Assembly (NCBI RefSeq): GCF_047663525.1
Contig: NC_092588.1
Coordinates: 44,646,001 to 44,710,000, forward strand
Source: Anas platyrhynchos
Taxonomy: Eukaryota; Chordata; Aves; Anseriformes; Anatidae
Direction: 5' to 3'
DNA length: 64,000 bases
Shown piece after piece: positions 39,194 through 51,600 of the stretch (within the stretch, counting starts at the first letter, position 1; each line of letters begins with the position of its first letter). A program made the translations under genes and the position numbers. The notes under the pieces were generated by a model. It saw only the letters and a program-made list of their open reading frames with translations, ran no database searches and was not told the DNA's origin.

Positions 39194-39448
39194 ATCCATA
39201 TAATTAAAAAAAAGAAAAAAAAAGAAAAAAGAAAAAAAAATATCTTATGTTTAAATGTAATTTTCTATATTTCTGTTTGTACCCATTTCCTCTGTATTTC
39301 CATTTTCTTGTGTTCATTTCCTCCTGTATTTCAGTTTGTGCCTGATAGGTGTTCTCACAGCAGTGATTAAAAACAATTAAAGAATATGCTAGTTGCCTTG
39401 ATGTACTTATGATGGACTTAATCTTTAAAACAACGTAGAGGGAGGTAA

Positions 39449-39487
39449 GTTAATCATTAATGAAAGGACAAAGGTTTTGATTTATGA
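39449..39487 (+). promoter_or_regulatory. MEP1B: HNF1/HNF4/CDX-like motif cluster upstream of MEP1B
   Basis: GTTAATCATTAAT (39449-39461) matches the HNF1 palindrome GTTAATNATTAAC at all but the last base. AGGACAAAGGTTT (39465-39477) resembles an HNF4 site, with the CAAAGG core. TTTATGA (39481-39487) fits the CDX2 consensus. All lie 72-110 bases before the MEP1B start codon. Meprin beta is made in intestinal and kidney epithelium, where these factors drive brush-border genes. The binding itself is inferred. Confidence 0.6.
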
Positions 39488-39558
39488 TATTTGTCATCGT
39501 AAGTACCGAGTTGGTCTCAAATTCTGTCAATGCACCTGCTTGCTGACTGGATAACAAC

Positions 39559-39621
39559 ATGGACTGGTTTTCTGTGCCTGTGCTCCTAACGTGGCTTCTC
39601 CTGCAAGTGGTCTGGAGCCAG
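39559..39621 (+). CDS. MEP1B: MEP1B exon 1 (signal peptide)
   Basis: Twenty-one codons, [21 protein letters not shown] by composition a classic signal peptide with a Leu/Val core. ATG context acaacATGG is good. The donor is GTAAGA. Confidence 0.9.
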
Positions 39622-42600
39622 GTAAGAAAACAAATACATATCCTTTATATGCTCAAGTAAATGATGCAGCTTGAGGTGAGATTGAGAGGAAAAGTCTTAA
39701 GTATGGCTGTTGCAAAATAAGAATTCTGTTGTTTTTTTGTGTGGAGCAGAAGAAGATTTCTGTTTCCTTGGGATCCTAGAGCTGCTGTTTTTTATAGGCT
39801 TCGCTATACATTGGAAGAGCCAATTTGCACTCCTCATTTGAGCAAAATTTCCATTAGCATTCAAAGTAGTCTTACCAGAATGGTAAGTCCAGAGTTAGAG
39901 CCAAGACAAGTATTAAAATTTATTTTTGCTACTCCATATCTGAATAGAAATACAGTGTGCATTTTTTTTTTTTAACTACAACACAATATATTTTGTATTG
40001 AAATTGGTGCATTTTTAGCTGCTGGATTTGCTTTTTAAACACCATTCTCTGTTCCTCCAGTCCAGCTAAACTACTTAATGCCAAAAGATAACAATGACAG
40101 CTTTGAGATTTTGTATTTCCTGTCTTTTGTAGAGAAGGCAGTATTTTGCTGATCTTGTGATAATTCATTGTAGAGGCCAGGTGTTTTGGTGATACATAAT
40201 CAATTAGTTTGGACAACAGAAAACAGTGGGTTTTTGTAAGCTCATTTCTGCTGTTAATAACTTCAGGGTAATTTACAGAGTAAGATGTTCCATTAAGTGG
40301 AATAATCTTATGTATTTTAATTTATGCAACTTAACTGTCTGATTTTGTGAATCCAGCTCCAGTATCTTGCTGTGGTGGTCACATAGTCTTCCTCTCCATT
40401 AACAGATGTTCATATATCTCCCTAAGTCAAGAGTTTAACTCCAAACTCCCAAATCACATAGCTCCCTGTATCTTCCACTACCTGAGTCCTACACTTCTAT
40501 TTCCCCACCCATCACAACTCCTCCTTCCCCTGTTCCCAAATCTTTGGACACTCAACCCTCAGCCTTGTTTAGATTCCTCTGAAGGCCTTTGTAAAGCATA
40601 TAACAGGCAGTGCAGACTGATACCAAGATCTACAAGCTAACACATCAAGCTGACTCCTAATAACCAGTTCCTCTGTGAGACAGGAACTTAATATCACCAA
40701 GGCTACTTACTTGGTTTCCATGTTCATTATGGCCAGGAAGAGCTCCTTTTGTATTTCTGCATGCCAATACTATAAATTATATAGTCTGAAGAAAACACTA
40801 GTAAGTTAGGATGTCTTGTCCAAACTAGCTGACCATACCCCACCTGGAATCTGTGGTGAGACCAGGAAATTTTCATCAGGTGATTCATCACATCTTTGAA
40901 TAGAAGCTCAGTGAGGTACATCATCTTTTAGACATGCCAGGACATCATGGTGGTGCCATGCCTATTTTCAGGAGAGATGAATTATATATACAATTACCCA
41001 TTTATTTCTCCACTGATTACATGTCTAATTTTAATGACTAAAATAGGTGAGGTGTTTTTCCCAACTGTTCAAGATGCACTTGAATTATTAAACACTTAAA
41101 TGTGCTGACAAGCCATGGTTTGACCCACCTTTAAAGTAACTTAATTCACATGAATCATGTTGTTTGCCAAAGTTAGGGAAATATTATAAATGTTCAGAAA
41201 AAAATGTTCTGGGTAGATTTAAAAGTAACATTGGTTAGACTCAATTAGATTCCTCTTTGGTAAACCTCAGTTAATGTAACCTCCTGTATATGACTGTGAA
41301 CTGTGAATCTGTTTTTTGTTCACAACATTTTCAGAGACTAGAAATTCATCGTATAGGTCTCAGTTGTCATGCTGGTGCTGAGACTGAAGCTGTTACTACT
41401 CGAACAAGTAATACACAGATATTCCTTTGGGAACTGAGTGTTTTGCTGTTCGGATTCACATGCCTAAAGACCTAATTTTGTTCAGAAACAAGTAGAAAGG
41501 AATGATGAAAGGAATTCCTTCTGCGTAAAACATTCAGCAACAGTTTTCAGATATGGAGGACCAGTCTGGATTTCAGCTGATTGCTGAATGTGGTATTCAC
41601 ATTCAGTAATGGACTCATACTTTGGTTTATGCACCATAAATACCACTGGGCTTAGCTACAGTTACTTCAGTTTATGAGCTTTGGCTGCAGACAGAGGAAC
41701 TTTTCCATGAGCTAGCCAGTTTTTACCTTTAGAGCAATTAAGTTTTCTGATTAGCAGATATGGGAACATTGTAGCTCGTAATTATCGAAACTGTAAAAAT
41801 ATTTTACTCCCTGCTAACGGCTAAAAGGTTATTCAATACATATGGCTATGATCTGATATGACCTCTGTCAACAATCTTTAGCAGAAAAGACCACAATGTG
41901 ATTTAATTTTTTAATATTGCAAAGTTTACTTCTCAATGTTTTTCTTTCACATTACCTGGAAATCTGTATGAGAGTGGGAGTTTAAAAGCAAATAAATTGC
42001 TCAAAGCATGCATGACACATTTTGCTTGCATACTTTCAGCTTGTTTTACAAGCTTCAGTTTCATTTAAAATCTCAAATACATGGATTAGATACTGTCTTA
42101 CAGATATCTTGTGATAGAGGAACATAATGATAGGATATGAATGCAATAGAATTTCAGAATGTAAGAGGCATCTATTGACATTACATATTTATGGGTGATT
42201 TGTCTGGAAAATGTATTTTGGTTTATTGAACTGTATCCATATGTATTTACATGATTATTCTTTTGTTAAAGTCAGTGTCCTTATTTCTCATGTGTCAGTG
42301 TAAACCCAAATAATACCAATTAACTCAGTGAAATATGAGATCAAATATCAATCCTTCAGCATTTGTGCTTTTGCATTTGCACAGCTCTAGCAATGGTTTT
42401 ACAATGGACTCATTCACTTTTCCATGATGACACTAGGTTTTTAAGAGTCAGGTATATTGAAACCTACCAAAATCTGAAACAACCCAAAACTGTGAGGTAC
42501 TTGTTCTCTAATAATGTGGATGCCTCAGGAGAAATTGGGTTAGGAAACAGATTCTATTCAATGGTTTCTGGAACTGACACATCCAGGTAAAAAATCTTAA

Positions 42601-45600
42601 ACTTCTAAATTATAGCCTCCAGTTGGTTAGCCAAAAAAATGTTTTTCCCCTCTTAAGCAATCAAAATAAATGATTAAAATCTGAGAAAAATGGTGAAGCA
42701 ACAATTTGAAATCATTTTAGTTCAGATGAGTCAAAAGGATAAAGAGAGATTTCAGGCTTTTGTATTTGCAGTAATTTTTATGCCATTTACTGACATTTTT
42801 ACAAGACAGTCATTTCAGATTGAAAAAGGAATCTTTCATTAAAAAGCCAAAACAGGACATTCTGGCAATTTCAATGCTTTCTTACTGAACATTCCCAAAT
42901 GAAAAAAAAAAAAATTCATTGAAATGATTATTTTTTCTGCATTTGGTTACTGTTTTTATATGAATCAAATCAGTTTTAGGGCCCTCAGTTATGTTTGCCT
43001 TCAAAATTGTTCCTATCATTATGTGCCAAAATTCATGTCAAAAAGAACACATGTATTTAAATCTCTCTTGAATATTCTGGCACTACAGTTTTCTTATCCA
43101 CTATACAGATGGAAGAACTGACCAAAATTTAATGTTTTTGTGGACTACATGGACTTGATTTTTGAAGTTTTTCAATATTCTGAGCTTGTACTGCTCATTG
43201 CTTTTAATGGAGGCTGCAGATATTTATCACACTGGAAAAATACATTCTAAAAAAATGTTACATGCAAAATACATATAGGAAAGGTAGAAAATTATTTATA
43301 CAGAGAAAGAAATCAGTCAGGAGTAAGGGGTCAAACTATAGCAAAAATGAATGTAAAAATCCCACCCTGCTATATAGAACTGCAGTTATAACTTACTATT
43401 TGATGTATCCACAACCTATATTGTCAGGTCTTAAAATTTAAGTGTTGTTCATTTTAAGTTTGTGAACTTCTTTTCAAACATACAAATATAAGAGTTTTGA
43501 TGATAAACAGGAAAACCCACCCAGCAAGAACCGTTTCGAGAGTTTATTCATGATCTTACCACCCGCATGAGGAATAGTTGAATAGTGTTGTGTTAAAGAG
43601 TCCGAAACAAAGCATTTAGTCCAAGAAAAGAATATCAATTATATTCCATGGGCATGGTAAGGCAAAAAGAATGCAGTATGTATATCTCACTGTGGTCTTG
43701 CTGCAATATGGAGCTTGGATGTTGCAGGAACAGTCTTTAAGTTGGTATTTCTCAAGGCACTGAAGACTTGCTGCATGGTGCTGGACCACTCACCCCCAAA
43801 TTCAGCTTTACAATGGAATTCTAGGCATAACTTCTACAGGTTCTGTACAGCACCTGACTAGCAGCAGTATTTGATTTCATAGAAGTAATAGGTTGAGAAA
43901 ACTTCACAGGATCAGTACTGGGTGACTTGCTTTTTGGGCAACCTGGAGTGAGGAGAGTGCAAAGCTGTCACAAGCAAATGAGCATCTCCAGTCAAATGAG
44001 AAGATGGTCTGATCAGCCCAATACAAAGCATGGGTTAAGTACTGTTAAGAGCATAAAACTTATACTGTTATACTCTTAAACTGTTGAGAGAGTAATAGTT
44101 GCATTTCATTGTGTACCTTTCTAATAATGCCTTTTTTTTTTTTTTTTTCCCTCTCCCCAGCCTGCTCCAGAGACTATTGGTGAGTTCTGCTTACAGATCT
44201 ATTTGTATGCATAGGAGGCAGGCAAAAAAAAACAGCTGGTCATAAACATCACTAGGACAGATGCAGATTTATAATTACTGTTATTGTTATTGCATTAATT
44301 TTCACACATCATAAAGAAAACAGCAAGGGCTAACACCCTACCTCACTTGTCTTTTTCTTTTTCAGAAATAGACGTAGATGGAGGAATTGATCAAGACATC
44401 TTTGACATCAATGAAGGTTTTTTTTTTTTTTAATTCAGTTTCTCTTTAATTTTTTTTTGGGGGGGGCAGCTATAGATCAATAGAATAACTGTATGCTAAT
44501 CTCCTCTTCCCTTTAGCTTTAGGACTAGACCTTTTTGAGGGAGACATCAAACTTGATCGGGTGAGTTCAAATATATATATGAAACAAGAACTGTGTCATC
44601 AACTTATGCAATGTAAAGTGTTAGTAGCATGAAAATGATTGATGCATCCTGCTCATACTAACTGTAAATACTGTTTATGTTACAATAAGCTGAAAATGTT
44701 TGGGGATAGATTTCTACAAATGTCATAGACAATGAAGGATTTGGGTGCATTTGCAGAAACATTATCCAGAATAAGGTCAGTCTAGCCATTACTTAATATT
44801 ATTAGCATTGTGTTTTCTTCACTGTGGTTTTCATATTTTTACTTTTAATATATTCAGCAGCACAGATCACATCCAGACAGGGTTATGTAAAAGATTCTTA
44901 ATTTATGTGCACAATATTTATTATAAGCCAATTAACTTTACAGACCAGTGCTGCAAAACCTTCATCATATAAGTAGATTCACCAAAGCCATTGGAAAATT
45001 AGATCTGTGAGTAATACCACATTTTAAATCATCTGCCCCATATCCCTGTCCAATCAATAACATTAAAAATATTTGCATAGCTAGTCATACCTCAAAAATA
45101 CCTAGTGAAACTCGACAATTGTCTTATACCCCTAAAAGGGGTAGAGTTTTCCTCTCCCTTTTGGTGAACTGCTTCTGCCCAGGCATATCAATGGAAGCAA
45201 AGAAAGCACTGGTTAAGGGCACAGGAACAAACCCTTGCATTATGAAAAATTAGAGAGTTATTGATGTCTGTGCTCATTTCAGGACTTTAGATCTTAATGC
45301 TTCCCACAGGAGCTAAAGTTCTGCTCAAATGTATCAAAATCTCAGGAAATCTGTATGGAGAAAATGCTGCAGAAATCAGAGTCATTGGTAGAAGAGAGTA
45401 AAAGAACTTCAAAACCGAGTCATAGACCTCCGAGTGATCTGTCAAACTTTTTGAATTCTTTGATTCCTTATATATCTAAAATGGACTTGTAAGAGACATA
45501 ATGCATGCTTTGCATTAGCATTTTGCATTAGCACTGTTTTAGTCTTGGATCATAGATCAGTTTGTACTGAAAACTGCATGCCTATTTTCTTTCTCATATG

Positions 45601-48600
45601 CAGGAGCGAAACTCCATCATTGGTGACAACTATCGGTGGCCCCACGTTATCCCCTATGTCCTTGACGATAGCCTGGGTACAGTATTTGCTCTTGACAATG
45701 TGTTTAAGTCATGTTGATTGAAATGTTAAATACAGGTCCGCAAAGATCTGTGGCATCCTTTCCTCTTCCCACCGCCATGCTGTAAGTCTAGAGCAGGGCA
45801 TTTCCCACTGCAGGATTAGGCCTCTGTATGCACCAGCAGGATATATCATCTTGGTCTTTGTGCTGGGATTCCACCTCCTTTCTTAACCTGGATGCTTCTT
45901 AACCTGCCATAACCCAGCAGATTGGTTTGCTTTTGAAGGCATGTGTCTAAGACATGAAACTATACTAAGCAGAGGAAATAAAAAGGCACTGAAGATCTGT
46001 TTAAAGCCAGGAAGCTCACTTGGTCATTTATATCACTTAGAGCACTGATGGCATCTTGGTATTCTGGCCTGCAATGAAGTTTGCAATGACACATTTATGA
46101 GCGCCCTGCTGTGGGGCCTGGGACACATCACAAGATGGAGACCCTGGTCTCCATCCCTTCACTTCCACCCAGCTGTGGCATTGCACGGCAGAGGTGAGTG
46201 GTGAGATAGGGAGTACGAGTCCTTGTTGTATACCAGGTGAGGAGACCGTGCCCTCACTACATAGTGTGGGGTCATCCTTCTGGTCTATGTCAGAAAAAAA
46301 AATAAATCACCCACCCTCAGTTTAGGTTAGGAGCTAAAACACTGAGGGGTTTGAAACCATGCAAGGTGCTCAGAGGAGATAAGCAAGACACAAAGTAAGC
46401 ATGTTCAAGTCCTGGGGAGATTCCTTGACAGATATGTAGCTTGCAGTTTGCATGAGGTGAAATCCAAAGTCTTCGTTCCCTGTTTATTTAACACTTGCTC
46501 AGATAAATCTCAGCAAAGTGAGAGAATTTACAAAATTAAGATCCGCGTGCTATGATGTATTATATATCCAACATACCATGTTTTATACTGAAGTACCAAA
46601 GCAAAATTACAGAGAAATAAACCAGGAAAAAGATAAAATGCCACAACATACTAATTTATGTTTTTTAGGTTCCTACTCAGGTCCTAATCTAGCAAAAAGC
46701 TTGGCTATTTTAATCAAAGATTGCTGAAGCAAGATCCACCCTTAGGACTTGCTCTATACGGGTAGCAGGACAAACCAATTGGCTCAATATTGACAAGAAC
46801 TCTGTTTGCTTTGCAGAAATTAATGCTAAGGGACTCATCCTCAAGGCATTTGAACAGTATCGACTCAAAACCTGTATTGATTTCAAACCTTGGGAAGGAG
46901 AGGAGAATTATATATCTGTGTTCAAAGGAAGTGGGTAAGAGGAATAATATGGTTGTAATCCTTTTTGGCTACAGACTGTTTTTATGACCAATATTCACTC
47001 TAAAACTCATCTGATTGCTATTTTCTAGTTTTGTTGTGTCCTACTACTAGTTTCCTTTCCTTTCCTTTCCTTTCCTTTCCTTTCCTTTCCTTTCCTTTCC
47101 TTTCCTTTCCTTTCCTTTCCTTTCCTTTCCTTTCCTTTCCTTTCCTTTCCTTTCCTTTCCTTTCCTTTCCTTTCCTTTCCTTTCCTTTCCTTTCCTTTCC
47201 TTTCCTTTCCTTTCCTTTCCTTTTTTTTTCTTTTTTTTTTTTTAACTTGAAATCATAGTAGCATCCAAAACAGGTATTACCTTGGTGGTAATTAACAATT
47301 TCTGGCTGATGTTTATTTCTAAATACAAGAAGTAATTAAGTCCTTAAAGAGGTAATTTTCTTGGCATGACAAAAGATCTGAGACAAGCCAATTATTTTCT
47401 TGACTGATCTTTGACTATATGGACTGTCACTTTCACATGGCCATAAAAAGCATACCTTAGTTTTTAGAAAAAAAAAAAATATATATATTCCCAGTGGAAA
47501 TGTGATAGTTTTAACTGTGGGACAACAAATTTGTTTCAGTATAACAAATGGAATTGTGTTTGAACAATGTCAGGTCTGCATTCATATATTTTTAAATGCT
47601 GCACAACATTGAGACATTTTATGGAGATTTCAGTTTATTTACCTATTTGATCAATAGTTATGCTATTTCACCTCAAGTTTTACAAAATAAGATTCTAGAA
47701 AAGGTGTCAAAATTGTATCCACTTTTTCAGTTTCTAAGATAGTCTCCACCAAATAGTGCAACAGAACAAATATATTCCCCAAGTAATGCTGGAATATTTC
47801 TCTCATGTCAGAAAGGAGAACAGGGAAATCCTGATAGCCTTGTGAGGATATTTACTTTCAGAAAATAATTTCCTGATACAAGAATGCATTCACAAATGGG
47901 AAAAGATTTTCTGATAAATGAAACATTTCCCATTCCCTTTATCTTGTTCTGAGTTATTTGTAGCAGATAATTGTTTCAAAATTTCTTCAGTCTCTGTCTC
48001 TTTACATTTTCTACTCTTCGTGCTATGCACGTGACATTGAAACTCAACCCTCAAAGATGTATAAGCGGAGATTTGGGAAGCAATGTGTTTTCCTTGTTTA
48101 ATTACTCTTTGGCTCTTTAAGCCAAATGGAAAACTCATGTAGCTAAACTCTAGAGTTCTTTGTCACATAAATCATGCATTTTCTAGTAATTGTACATGAA
48201 AAAAAAAAAAAAAAAAAAAAAAAGAACCACAATATTTAGCCTATGGCAATTCAGAGACTTCTGCACTATGGTTCATTTATTAACTTATTATTTATTTCCT
48301 ATTAGAAGTAAATGAGTCATGGTGATTAAAACAAGTCACATTATTTGGATAACGTGTCTTGCCTTCTTGCCTGGCGTGTTGCTTGCCCTGAAATGATTCT
48401 ATTATCTCAGTTACCACAGTTATCATAGCACTAAAACTATCCATGGTCACCATACTTTTTACAAGCCTGAAGCTAAATCTGCAGACTCCTGAAAACGGCT
48501 GTCCAGTTTCAGTGACCTAGCTTTGGGCTGTACAAAGAAATTACCAGAACAAACCCTGCATTAACTGCCTTACATTTCATTTCATTCCATTCCTATGGTC

Positions 48601-51600
48601 TGGTATGGACAATGTAAAGAATACATGAAACAAACCATTTCCACTCTGCCATTCCTAGTTTTTTTTTTGTCTCCCCTGGCTGCAGACTGAAGAACTCAGT
48701 CCAGAGGGTACAGCACACATAGAAGCACAAAGGTCCTGGCAACCACAGCCAGATTCATAAAGCTTTATTGCACCAACAAAAAGACGATAAATTATTTTCA
48801 CCTTTCTGATCTGGCTTGCATCTATGAAAAGTACAGAAGAAGGTGAGGGAACTTTCCTAGTAGATCACAAAATCCTCTTATGGATTATCTTTTTGAATTC
48901 AAATGAAGTCAGCCACAAAGGAAACCACTTGTCATTTTTTTGTCTGCCCTGTATAAAAACAATCCTGCAGTCTCTGGTATATATACACAGTGTCATCAAA
49001 CCCTACATAAAAAGCCCTCCCCTTGTCTACATAGTTTATCTAACATATGGTAGCATGTGGCTACCACTTCTGTTATGTTTACAGATTTATATATTTATAT
49101 CACTAAGCAAGTAGAGTTATATGTAAGGTTTTTTGTCATACAGTCTGTCACCTCATCCCTCTATTCAGGTCTATGCATTTGCAGCAGAGGTTAGACTATG
49201 GATCTATTTAAAGATCTTTTCTTTCTTCCTTCCCTGTGGTAAGCAAAATACATGAGGAATGCTTGTGAATGACAGAAATGCAGGAGCATCAGATGTGGCA
49301 TGTACCCACAAAGCTCACATAACCATCTGGAAAATTGCAATGGATGTGACATTTCTAGTCTTCTCATGAAAAACGGGACTTATTCAGCAAGAAAACTAGC
49401 ATGGTTTGGTCAAATGATTAGCAGACCAGGGAGGATCAACCCTTGTTTCTAGTATTTCCAGATGGGAAATCAGGTTTTCATGGAGCTGTCCTAGGAGTTC
49501 ACTTCAGCTCTTTGCCACTGTGGCACAGGACAAAGGAACCCATACGAAAGGGGATTGATACAGATGGTAACCATCTGTAAGAAGCTAACCAGCTTGCTGC
49601 TGGTAAGTCAAAGAGTCTGTGTGCTGACCTGGTGATCTGTGATGCTACAGGTAGTCATTTGCTGGGAGGATGTTTGTGTAAAAATGTGCCTGGAATAACT
49701 GATACTAATAATTTGTAGACAGTATCATCACTCTTGATGGCATGTATCACCTTATCACGTGTCTTCCAAAAAGCAGGCTGGTGATATTAGTGTGATCAGT
49801 TATATCCATGCTCTTCTAGCAACTAGCAGTGCAGAAAGCATCAAATTGGTGAAACAGGCTCTAACAAGCATGGAGAAACTGGCATTTTCCACCATTTTCT
49901 CCCTTCCTAAAGACATCACTCCCATGGGGCGGCTCCAGGTGTCCCTTGTCCCACTTGCATGGTTTTATTCTCAGCACTGAGTGATGCAGAGTGCACATTT
50001 ACTCCTTCTGTGGTTGCAGAATGATGGTGTTATGGGCATTTGGCAGACTGAAGGCAAGGCGATACTGCATCCTCTGCTGTTTGGATGCTGATATTAACAA
50101 GTGTCCAGGATGTGCTTGTAGCCTGCTGTGCTCTGCACAGCAGCTGCGAAGCCAGAGGCGTCTAGGTGGGCCCAGAACTATAATGGACTTCTTAGACTTT
50201 TGCACAATCAGAAAAAAATGCATAATCAATATGAGGCCATGTTCAAGGGAAGCCAGTGAAATTATGTATGCTGTATATGCTCCCTCCCAGGCCTCGTGCT
50301 GTGATTTTAATGAGTAATCAATAGCTAAGGCCTGTGCTGGTTTGTGGAAAGAGAAATCCCGTAGAGTATTTTGCACTAATAAGTTGCAGGGTCCTACAGT
50401 GCCTGGTGTGCTTGCTTTTTACATTTCTGGAGTGATGGGACTGCAAATTCTATGGTGTATTTTGTGCCCTATTAATTTTATGGACTTCATTGGGTAGGTA
50501 TTGATTTATTTGCTGCGTAAAATATCAATTTAAATGTGTTTGCTAGTTTGTGGACATGGGGTGCCATTTTATTGGCTTGTGCAGATAGCTCACAGATTTA
50601 TTTATTTTTTTATTCCTTAATAAAATCTTCCAGCATAGCTGTGGTTTTGCACTGTTTTGCGAGTGTGTGTCAGCAACAAGTGCCCTAGCACCACATCTCA
50701 CAAATAGCGGGAAAGAAAAGAGGTTATGCAAAGCCCTGTCACACCCACCAGCCTTTCAGAAGTGTGATCCCCTGGGGTGGACCTGGCTTGGCAGTCGCAA
50801 CACTAAAGCAGAAGGGCAGCACAATGTGGAGAGGCAGCTGCAATGGCAGGGGTGAGAAGTGACATGGCCATGGTTTGCCTGGCAATAAGGCAGGCCCAAA
50901 GTGTGCCTGCAGTCAGTTATGGTGGTCCAGCTTAGTAGCAGCAACTTGGTAATTTGCAGTAAATAAATTCTTTTAAGTCATGTGCCCATAGTCTTTGATG
51001 ATTGTCCTTGTTGCTTTTTTTCTGTTACAAGTAGTTAGGCTTTTTTTTTTTTTTTTTCTTTTTCTTTTTTTCTGCTGCTAAAGAAAACCCATTAAAAGCA
51101 ATCCAGACAGAGTGGGAGAACTGCTTATTCATTGAAGCAGAGCTAAGTGTGGGAGGAAGGGATCCAGTAAGGAAAAGATCAATGAAAAAGTGCTCACTGT
51201 AGAAAATGTAACTTTAGCACTCAAAATGTACCTGTTGAACAGACTGAATCTGGAGTTCGTGTGGCACAGGGGTGGTGCATGCTTCACAGATCTATCTTCA
51301 ATTTTATTTCCACATTAGTTGCTGGTCCTCAGTGGGAAACCGCCAGATGGGCTTGCAGCAGCTCTCAATCGGAGAGAACTGTGACAGGATTGGGACCATT
51401 CAGCACGAGTTCCTTCACGCGCTGGGCTTCTGGCACGAGCAGTCGCGGTCTGATCGGGATGACTACGTGTCCATCATCTGGGACAGGATTCAGTCCGGTC
51501 AGTCACTCCCCTGAGTTCCCACTTGGGCTCTGGTGTGATGTATTTTGGGTGTGGAATTCCTCTTCCTGCCTTCATACCATGGCTGAAATATTTTCCCACC

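Larger units (their letters stand above)
30631..39440. other. Intergenic region between RNF138 and MEP1B
   Basis: It contains CR1 fragments at 31790-32572, 33733-33925, 35068-35252 and 39034-39193, and a poly(T)-flanked segment at 37621-38130. Other stretches (30631-31790, 32600-33730, 33930-35060, 35260-37610, 38160-39030) show no recognised gene or RNA. Open frames there are short and without domains. Confidence 0.6.

Noticed and set aside
47031-47258. Phe/Leu/Ser/Pro repeat protein
   Set aside because: Translation of the TTTCC microsatellite in an intron.
49991-50376. Overlapping 108- and 125-codon frames on opposite strands in MEP1B intron 6
   Set aside because: No domain, no splice context and no biased codon use that I can see; likely chance.
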